NCBI GenBank assembly: GCA_947589695.1
Contig: CANQBY010000028.1
Coordinates: 1-11,216, forward strand
Direction of reading: 5' to 3'
DNA from: an uncultured Bacilli bacterium
GTDB taxonomy: Bacteria > Bacillota_I > Bacilli_A > RF39 > UBA660
Length of the DNA stretch: 11,216 nucleotides
A program made the position numbers and the translations under genes. How positions within the stretch are numbered: the first letter of the stretch is position 1; each line of letters starts with the position of its first letter. A model generated the notes under the pieces. The model saw nothing but the letters and a program-made list of their open reading frames with translations. It was not told the origin of the DNA and made no database searches. Positions 6,233-11,216 of this stretch are shown here, piece by piece.

Positions 6233-7615
6233 TTATTTTTTAATTTTAAAATAGAAAGTTGTTCCTTCTCCCATCTTACTTTTAACCCCATAATCAAATT
6301 TATGTTTTTTCAAAACTTCTTTTACAATTGATAAACCAATCCCCGTTGATACTACATTTCGTCGATGTTTCTTATCACTCTTATAATACTTATCCCAAAT
6401 ATAAGGTATTTCTTCTTTCTTTATTCCTTTCCCCGTATCTTTAATTTCGACGATGTATTCTTTTTTATTTTCTGTCAAACTAACGTAAACCGTTTTATCT
6501 TCTCCTGTATAGTTAATCGCATTGTTAACTAAATTGTAAATTACTTGCATTATTTTTTGTTTATCCGCTTTAATCTTAACATCATCTAAAAGATCGACCA
6601 CAAAATGATAATCTTCTGTTGTTTTTAATATATCATATCTTCGCATAACTTCATTTATACATAATCCTAAATCAAATTCTTCCATATTTAAAGTATCTGC
6701 ATCCGCTTGCATTTTTGATAAATCTAAAATATCATTAACTAAAATATTAAGTCTTTCTGTTTCTTCAATAATAATATTTAAATCTTTATCCATTTTTTCT
6801 TTATCTTGATAAGATATATCTCTAACCATTTCAGCATATGCTCTAATCATAGTAAGTGGTGTTTTTAAATCATGTGAAACATTAGCCATCAAATCTCTTC
6901 TTAACTCATCTATTTTTGATAAATCTTCTCCCACATGATTTAAAGTATTAGCCAGTTCATTTATTTCTAATACATCACTTGAATCAAATTTAATATTATA
7001 ATTACCTTCCCCTAATTCTTTAGCTTTCTTGGTAATATTAGTAATAGGCATCGTAATTTTATTTGATAAAAAATATGATATAAAACAAGCAATTACAATT
7101 ACTATTAGAGCTATAAAAATAATTTGTCCTTGTAAAATCATTCCTGCTCCATCAATATCTTCTAAAGGCGAATAAACAAATATATAACCATTATCTACTC
7201 TAATACCTGTTAATAAAGCTTTAGTATCACTTTCTTTATTTATTAATTTTTTTTGTTCTAAATCTTTATTATTTTCCATTATATCATTCATAATATTAAT
7301 TATTTTAGTATTATCTTCTTTTAATTCACAACCCACCATTAAAGTATTATAACTAATTGTATTAGTACTAGTTACATATTCAATACAAACACTATTATCA
7401 TAAGCAATATTTTCTAATCCTCGATATAATGAACCTAATTCATAACCTTTTATTACTTCTGCAATATCTTGAATTTTTTTAATTTGATATCTCTCATAAC
7501 TATATTTTACAATAACAGATTGTGAAATCATTAAAAATAATACAATTGCTACACTAAAAATAACTAAATATAATAAAGTTTTAAAATTAATACTACTTAT
7601 CTTATTCTTTAGCAT
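6233..7615 (-). CDS. Two-component sensor histidine kinase with HAMP domain
   Basis: This 460-residue membrane kinase senses an external signal and phosphorylates the regulator encoded just upstream. In order it has TM1 (about 13-33), an extracellular sensor region (about 34-158), TM2 (about 160-184), HAMP (about 185-237), HisKA with the H-box SHDLKTPL (phosphoacceptor His248), and HATPase_c with the N-box NLVNNAINYT (361-370), G1 DTGKGI (393-398), F-box WDKYYK (407-412) and G2 GIGLSIV (425-431). All catalytic motifs are present. The sensor region contains two Cys (77 and 96) that could form a disulfide; its ligand is not recognisable. The domain order resembles the WalK/PhoR/VanS-type kinases, but nothing fixes a specific orthologue. 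The start overlaps the regulator's end by 14 bp. Confidence 0.94.
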   Translation of the reverse strand: MLKNKISSINFKTLLYLVIFSVAIVLFLMISQSVIVKYSYERYQIKKIQDIAEVIKGYELGSLYRGLENIAYDNSVCIEYVTSTNTISYNTLMVGCELKEDNTKIINIMNDIMENNKDLEQKKLINKESDTKALLTGIRVDNGYIFVYSPLEDIDGAGMILQGQIIFIALIVIVIACFISYFLSNKITMPITNITKKAKELGEGNYNIKFDSSDVLEINELANTLNHVGEDLSKIDELRRDLMANVSHDLKTPLTMIRAYAEMVRDISYQDKEKMDKDLNIIIEETERLNILVNDILDLSKMQADADTLNMEEFDLGLCINEVMRRYDILKTTEDYHFVVDLLDDVKIKADKQKIMQVIYNLVNNAINYTGEDKTVYVSLTENKKEYIVEIKDTGKGIKKEEIPYIWDKYYKSDKKHRRNVVSTGIGLSIVKEVLKKHKFDYGVKSKMGEGTTFYFKIKK

Positions 7616-8264
7616 CCAACTTATACCCCGTTCCTCTTACTGTTTTAATTATATCTCGATATTTTCCTAAATTATTTCTTAAAGTTTTTACATGTGTATC
7701 TACAGTTCTCGCATCTCCAAAAAAATCATAACCCCATACATTTGAAAGAATCGTATCTCTTGATAAAGCAATATTTTTATTTTGCATTAAATATTTAAGT
7801 AAATCATATTCTTTAGGTGTTAATATTATTTCTTTATCTTCTATCTTTACTACATGAGCTAAATCATCTATCTCTAAATCTTTATATATATAAGTATTAC
7901 TTTTACTTGATATTCTTTTGGTAATAGCTTTAATCCTTGCCACTAATTCTTTCGGTGAAAAAGGTTTTGTCACATAATCATCAATCCCAATATCAAACCC
8001 ATATAATTTATCAAATTCTTCTCCCCTCGCGGAAAGCATAATAAAAGGAATATCTTTAATTTTTTTAATTTCTTTCGTTGCTTGATAACCGTCCATCCCG
8101 GGCATCATAATATCCATAATAACTAAATCTATATCTTTATTTTTAACTATTTCAATACCTTCATCTCCACTACTAGCTTCATAAACATCATAGTGTTCAA
8201 TTTTTAAATATTCTTTTATTACATTTCTAATCAATTCTTCATCATCACAAATTAATATTTTCAT
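7602..8264 (-). CDS. OmpR/PhoB-family response regulator
   Basis: This 220-residue DNA-binding regulator is paired with the overlapping histidine kinase gene. The receiver domain (1-115) shows the acidic pair Asp7/Asp8, phosphoacceptor Asp51 in VIMDIMMPGMDG, Ser78, and Lys100 in KPFSPKEL. The C-terminal winged helix (about 125-220) has the family motifs LTPKEYDLL, the recognition-helix region RTVDTHVKTLRNNLG, and VRGTGYKL. The ATG at 8264 is chosen over an upstream TTG at 8279 because GGTGGAGG, a strong ribosome binding site, lies between them at 5 nt from the ATG. A terminator ends the gene upstream, so a separate promoter is expected within 8265-8310; AT-rich -10 words are present there but no convincing -35 was found. 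Targets are unknown. Confidence 0.95.
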   Translation of the reverse strand: MKILICDDEELIRNVIKEYLKIEHYDVYEASSGDEGIEIVKNKDIDLVIMDIMMPGMDGYQATKEIKKIKDIPFIMLSARGEEFDKLYGFDIGIDDYVTKPFSPKELVARIKAITKRISSKSNTYIYKDLEIDDLAHVVKIEDKEIILTPKEYDLLKYLMQNKNIALSRDTILSNVWGYDFFGDARTVDTHVKTLRNNLGKYRDIIKTVRGTGYKLDAKE

Positions 8265-8310
8265 AAGAACCTCCACCAATATAATAACGCATTTTTGTGA
8301 TAATTACATG

Positions 8311-8337
8311 AAAAAAAGAATGATTTGTCATTCTTTT
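8311..8337 (-). terminator. Intrinsic terminator overlapping the stop codon of the Ig-like protein gene
   Basis: A 10-bp perfect stem, AAAAGAATGA (8314-8323) with TCATTCTTTT (8328-8337), has a TTTG loop on the plus strand and a T-run on the minus strand (8317-8311). The TAA stop (8338-8336) forms the base of the stem. Confidence 0.85.
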
Positions 8338-9763
8338 AAACATTTACCATCGTACAACTATAATTTAAACCTTCATAAAAAGCTTTTAAATCTTCATATT
8401 CTAAAGGTACTTCCCCATTTGCTTCCGATACTAATTCTTCATAAGTTAACGTTTTACTAATTATTAAAGTATGTTCATTATCATTAAATTCAAAACTTCC
8501 CGTTATATCTTTATATGTAATTTCGGTCGCATTCGCATTTTGTATTTTTAAATTAGTATATTCTTCATCACTTAAACTAAATGTATATTCTTTTATACCA
8601 GTTTTTACAAATTCTTTATTAGCAATTCCTAATTTTAATAATTCTCGGTAATCAACATTTTCTTTACTACAATTTAGATAGTAAGTAACTACTACTTCAC
8701 TGACAATTAATTTTGCACTCACTTCTGTTTTATTACCGGCGGCGTCTCTTGCGACAATGACAATGTTATATTCTCCTATCGCTTGAACACTTTGGTTGAT
8801 ATCTTCCTCATTTTTAAAAGAATAAGTACATTCAGATGCATCATCACAAGTCTCAATAAATTGTTCTGGTAAAACTGTTCCATTTGGCATTATTTCGACT
8901 TCTTTGGTTGTAACTTTTGGAGCTATTGTATCTTTAACTGTGGCTTTTCCTGTATAAGTTTTATCAGCACATGTAATTGTAAATTCATAATCTACACCTA
9001 AGGCTGTGGTATCGGTAATTTTTGTCGTATCTAAATCACATGTTGCACTATCATAATTTTTAAATTCGGCATAATCATTTATATCCGTGGAAACTGTTCC
9101 CCCTAGTTCAATTACTACTTCTTTTGGAGTTACACTAGGCTTTTTCGCGAGTTCTTTTTCTCTTGCTGTTCCAAGTAGTACATACACTCCTACTCCTACT
9201 GCCGCTAAAGCTAAAATTATTATTATCACAAATAATAATTTATTCATGCCACCCTTTTTCTTTGGCTTTTCGGGCTTATTAGTAGGTGCTTCCGGATTTT
9301 GAATAATATTATCATCCACAGGACCAGTTGGAATGGTAGGCACATTTGGTATAGGTGGTACAGTTCCAATTTCATTTAAAAATGGTGTTACATTAACATT
9401 GTTCATTACCTCCGGCACATCGTATTCAGTCGTTGGTGCCGTAGGTACTTGATTTATATCCGGTATTGCTGGTACAGCCGGAATTTCGCCCCCATCATTA
9501 AGAACTGGTTCTGGAGGTACTGGCATAGTATTAGCCATTGGTTCTACTGGTGCATTTTCCATTGTTGGTATTTGGTTAATATCATTTACCACCGGTTGAG
9601 CAACATCATTGTTATTATTAAGATTCGGATTTTGATCTAAAGTATCTTGTGGATTTTGACTCATCGCTGGCATTTCATCTATTGGCTTGGAAGAAATATC
9701 CGTATTTTCTACTCCACCTAATGATATAACATTTAAATCATTATTGTTTTCGCTATTATTCAT
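8336..9763 (-). CDS. Single-pass membrane protein: Pro/Asn-rich cytoplasmic tail, extracellular Ig-like (DUF5011-like) domains
   Basis: This 475-residue protein has four parts. Residues 1-165 are disordered, rich in Pro, Asn and acidic residues, with near-repeats such as DINQIPT (61-67) and DINQVPT (102-108). A basic KPEKPKKKGG then precedes one transmembrane helix (about 174-198), which implies N-in, C-out topology. Outside are two Ig-like modules (about 207-278 and 279-355) joined by KDTIAPKVTT, a linker typical of DUF5011/HYR-like domains, with RDAAGN near the end of the second. The last domain (about 356-475) is not recognised. Cys residues occur only outside and in pairs, one pair per module: 242/265, 306/312 and 365/470. 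I chose ATG 9763, after AAAGGGG, rather than an upstream in-frame codon. Possible roles are adhesion, envelope structure or sensing. Confidence 0.8.
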   Translation of the reverse strand: MNNSENNNDLNVISLGGVENTDISSKPIDEMPAMSQNPQDTLDQNPNLNNNNDVAQPVVNDINQIPTMENAPVEPMANTMPVPPEPVLNDGGEIPAVPAIPDINQVPTAPTTEYDVPEVMNNVNVTPFLNEIGTVPPIPNVPTIPTGPVDDNIIQNPEAPTNKPEKPKKKGGMNKLLFVIIIILALAAVGVGVYVLLGTAREKELAKKPSVTPKEVVIELGGTVSTDINDYAEFKNYDSATCDLDTTKITDTTALGVDYEFTITCADKTYTGKATVKDTIAPKVTTKEVEIMPNGTVLPEQFIETCDDASECTYSFKNEEDINQSVQAIGEYNIVIVARDAAGNKTEVSAKLIVSEVVVTYYLNCSKENVDYRELLKLGIANKEFVKTGIKEYTFSLSDEEYTNLKIQNANATEITYKDITGSFEFNDNEHTLIISKTLTYEELVSEANGEVPLEYEDLKAFYEGLNYSCTMVNV

Positions 9764-9793
9764 AACTACAGCCCCTTTATTAAATATATAACA

Positions 9794-9822
9794 ATTATAA
9801 CTTAATATCTTTGAAAAAGCAA
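9794..9822 (-). promoter_or_regulatory. Promoter of the Ig-like membrane protein gene
   Basis: The minus strand has TTGCTT (9822-9817), 17 bp, then a perfect TATAAT (9799-9794), about 31 bp upstream of the ATG at 9763. It lies directly after the upstream gene's terminator, so the gene is its own transcription unit. Confidence 0.65.
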
Positions 9823-9835
9823 CAAGTTCGCAAAT

Positions 9836-9856
9836 AAAAAAGTTCAATTTGAACTT
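9836..9856 (-). terminator. Intrinsic terminator overlapping the stop codon of the cell-wall hydrolase gene
   Basis: The stem AAGTTC (9840-9845) pairs with GAACTT (9851-9856) across a 5-nt loop and can extend by two A-T pairs. On the minus strand it is followed by T residues and an A/T tract. The TAA stop (9857-9855) overlaps the stem base. The stem is short, so this is less certain than the one at 8311-8337. Confidence 0.65.
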
Positions 9857-10748
9857 ATTTCTTTAAAACTAACTTAACTTCTTCTTCATCTAAAATCATC
9901 GGATTATCAATTCGCAAATTATCCGTTAAAGGATCATGATAGACATTTCCACCATTCTTACCCATATAAAATGACATATCATCAGTTACTGGTTCTCTTT
10001 TAAATAAATAATCCATTATGCCAAAAGTCCCAATATAATCAAATACATCTCCATATTTTTTATATATCCCATCTAAATATACTGCATATTGACCCGGACA
10101 TATAATTTGATAATATAAACTATAACCATCACCATCATTAAACCATTTACTAACTGAATTAACCCATTTAGAAGAATGAATGCGATTATCAACGGAATTA
10201 GCCAGTTTATAACACTCATCATAATCGTATTCTCCACCCTCACCTAAAAGAGTTTTAACTACAATTTCAAATTGTTCAAAACTTAAATTATATTTTGTTA
10301 AAACATAATCTAACTTTTCTTGAACTAACATATCAAATAATTCTTTAATTTCGGTATAATCACTTCTCGCCTTCAATTGATCAGCCCCACTATAATCAAT
10401 TCCATATTCCTTTACTGTAGAAGCTTTAACTAAATCCATATAATTAATACCATAAGTTTCTTCTAAATATGTTTGTTTTTCCGAAATACTTAAAGAATCA
10501 TAGCTAAATAAAGGTGCCATAACACTAGGCATAAATGAAGGATCCATAGATTCACTATTATTTTTTTCAGAATTGCTAACAGACGAATTATTATTATTCT
10601 TATTATTATTTATTGGTGTAAAACCTGTCGCACTCATCAAAATATTAAGAGACATCAAAAAACAAAGAACATCATTAGAGTCCATTCTCTTTAATAATTT
10701 TAACACTTTTCTATCATTGATAGAATTAATCACATCACGTAAACTCAT
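9855..10748 (-). CDS. Putative SleB/CwlJ-like cell-wall hydrolase
   Basis: This 297-residue protein has an N-terminal basic region and a weak hydrophobic stretch (about 27-43), which may be a signal or anchor. An Asn/Ser-rich low-complexity linker (about 46-70) and a helical region (about 85-160) follow. From about 160 to 232 the pattern LLGEGGEYDYDECYKLANSV, then DNRIHSSKWV, then YYQIICPGQYAVY resembles the Hydrolase_2 fold of SleB/CwlJ peptidoglycan hydrolases, with Glu170 as the candidate catalytic residue. The assignment is from motif shape only. It is not evidence of sporulation, since this domain also occurs in non-sporulating cells and phages. I chose ATG 10748, with GGGGG 7 nt upstream, over a TTG at 10766 that lies within the leader. 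It is monocistronic, with its own promoter and terminator. Confidence 0.6.
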   Translation of the reverse strand: MSLRDVINSINDRKVLKLLKRMDSNDVLCFLMSLNILMSATGFTPINNNKNNNNSSVSNSEKNNSESMDPSFMPSVMAPLFSYDSLSISEKQTYLEETYGINYMDLVKASTVKEYGIDYSGADQLKARSDYTEIKELFDMLVQEKLDYVLTKYNLSFEQFEIVVKTLLGEGGEYDYDECYKLANSVDNRIHSSKWVNSVSKWFNDGDGYSLYYQIICPGQYAVYLDGIYKKYGDVFDYIGTFGIMDYLFKREPVTDDMSFYMGKNGGNVYHDPLTDNLRIDNPMILDEEEVKLVLKK

Positions 10749-10772
10749 AACTTTTCCCCCAAACAAAATACA

Positions 10773-10801
10773 ATTCTACCAAAATAAACCATATATGTCA
10801 A
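10773..10801 (-). promoter_or_regulatory. Strong promoter of the cell-wall hydrolase gene
   Basis: The minus strand has a perfect TTGACA (10801-10796), a 17-bp spacer and TAGAAT (10778-10773) preceded by TGG, an extended -10. It lies 25 bp before the ATG at 10748 and is the best promoter match in the window. Confidence 0.85.
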
Positions 10802-10818
10802 CCAAAAGTTAACTAACT

Positions 10819-10844
10819 AAAAGATAGACTACATATAGTCTATC
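10819..10844. repeat. Perfect 9-bp inverted repeat upstream of the hydrolase promoter
   Basis: GATAGACTA (10823-10831) and TAGTCTATC (10836-10844) flank a 4-bp CATA centre, ending 22 bp upstream of the -35. On the minus strand it is followed by TTTT and T-rich sequence, so it could be a second weak terminator. Its position would also suit an operator. Confidence 0.55.
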
Positions 10845-10854
10845 AATATAAAGT

Positions 10855-10904
10855 AATAAAAATATAACTTGCCCTTAGATAAGAAGTTAAGCACTAAAGG
10901 CAAG
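10855..10904 (-). terminator. Terminator after the right-edge surface protein gene
   Basis: CTTGCCCTTAG (10868-10878) pairs with CTAAAGGCAAG (10894-10904) with one mismatch and a 15-nt loop. It is followed on the minus strand by TTATATTTTTATT and lies 5 bp past the TAA of the upstream gene. Confidence 0.7.
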
Positions 10905-10908
10905 AATA

Positions 10909-11216
10909 TTAATTAGTTTTTACTACAAATGGGTCATTTACATTTCCTGTACCTTCACTAAAGGTTGTATTAGCCTTGAGATTTATTACGGGGCGCACAC
11001 CAATGAGAGTGTTGCTCACGCCGGTGTATCCTAGAGTGCCATTATCACCCACAGAGAACACGGTATCATTAGCCATGGGGTCCATGAGATACGGAGACAT
11101 GGTCCAGTAATTTTGATTAGTATACAAATAATAATTTGAGTTTGCACTTCCATAGAAACCTCCTGCTAGTAATACTTCATCTGCTGTTATGAGTCCTATT
11201 GGATATTGTAATAACT
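10909..11216 (-). CDS. C-terminal part of a surface/pilin-like protein, N-terminus beyond right edge
   Basis: The last 101 residues of a larger protein are visible; the frame is open to base 11216. An internal Leu codon (TTG) at 11127 could be mistaken for a start, but the upstream residues YPIGLITADEVLLAGG are clearly part of the same protein. Visible features are GGFYGSANSNYYLYTNQNYW, WTMSPYLMD, repeated GxLGYTGV turns, and the end GVRPVINLKANT followed by GTGNVNDPFVVK. From memory, ends of this type occur in large families of extracellular proteins of gut Firmicutes, some with prepilin-type N-termini. The fold may be C-type-lectin-like, which is inference. The coding sequence is locally far richer in G and C (about 10980-11100) than the adjoining genes, suggesting selection for a different composition or transfer. 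Confidence 0.7.
   Translation of the reverse strand, partial: LLQYPIGLITADEVLLAGGFYGSANSNYYLYTNQNYWTMSPYLMDPMANDTVFSVGDNGTLGYTGVSNTLIGVRPVINLKANTTFSEGTGNVNDPFVVKTN

Noticed and set aside
9087..9640. Plus-strand open frames opposite the Ig-like membrane protein gene
   Set aside because: They are antisense to a well-supported gene; their Pro/Ser/Thr and Trp/Tyr/Ile-rich translations are mirror images of the transmembrane and Pro-rich segments.
10573..10812. Plus-strand open frame of 79 codons opposite the hydrolase N-terminus
   Set aside because: It is antisense to the low-complexity Asn-rich linker (whose complement reads as Leu runs) and crosses the strong minus-strand promoter.
10909..11127. 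A complete 72-residue gene starting at 11127
   Set aside because: The apparent start is a TTG inside a continuous open frame that reaches the right edge; upstream residues clearly belong to the same protein, so it is a partial gene.
1..11216. tRNA, rRNA, CRISPR arrays, insertion-sequence ends or origins
   Set aside because: By eye I found no cloverleaf, rRNA-like conserved block, regularly spaced repeats, transposase gene or DnaA-box cluster in any gap. A covariance-model search would settle small RNAs.

Overview
The window is very AT-rich DNA, with A/T-biased third codon positions, strong AGGAGG-like ribosome binding sites, TTGACA/TATAAT-type promoters and short U-tailed intrinsic terminators. 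This points to a low-GC Firmicutes (Bacillota) genome, plausibly an uncultured gut lineage of Bacilli or Clostridia; the species cannot be fixed from the sequence. All intact genes lie on the minus strand, so transcription runs from high to low coordinates. Every visible stop codon of an intact gene is TAA, and Trp is written TGG, so there is no sign of TGA reassignment.

Right to left. (1) 11216-10909: the C-terminal end of a surface-type repeat/lectin-like protein that enters from the right edge, with base composition unlike its neighbours, followed by a terminator. (2) 10748-9855: a secreted or membrane-anchored SleB/CwlJ-like cell-wall hydrolase candidate with a textbook promoter and its own terminator. 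(3) 9763-8336: a type II membrane protein with a long Pro/Asn-rich cytoplasmic tail, one transmembrane helix and three Cys-paired extracellular modules, again with its own promoter and terminator. (4) 8264-6233: an OmpR-type response regulator and its sensor histidine kinase, overlapping by 14 bp. (5) About 150 bp of repeat-containing non-coding DNA, then a terminator. (6) 5971-3553: a CBS/DRTGG-containing family II pyrophosphatase and a short-chain dehydrogenase. (7) 3474-2154: a tight three-gene unit (zinc-ribbon membrane protein, UPF0316 protein, CmpB-family membrane protein) ending in a terminator. (8) 1850-1: an accessory module consisting of a decayed AlbA/RecG-like regulator gene, an intact 85-residue protein of unknown function, and an SF2 helicase that runs off the left edge.

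Regions 2-5 are cell-envelope and signalling genes, and 6-7 look like ordinary housekeeping. Region 8 is the accessory part. Its three genes were joined by successive 8-bp start/stop overlaps, so they were once one translationally coupled operon. The first gene has collapsed by several frameshifts and stops while the other two remain open. This remnant operon is the best candidate in the window for an undescribed system.
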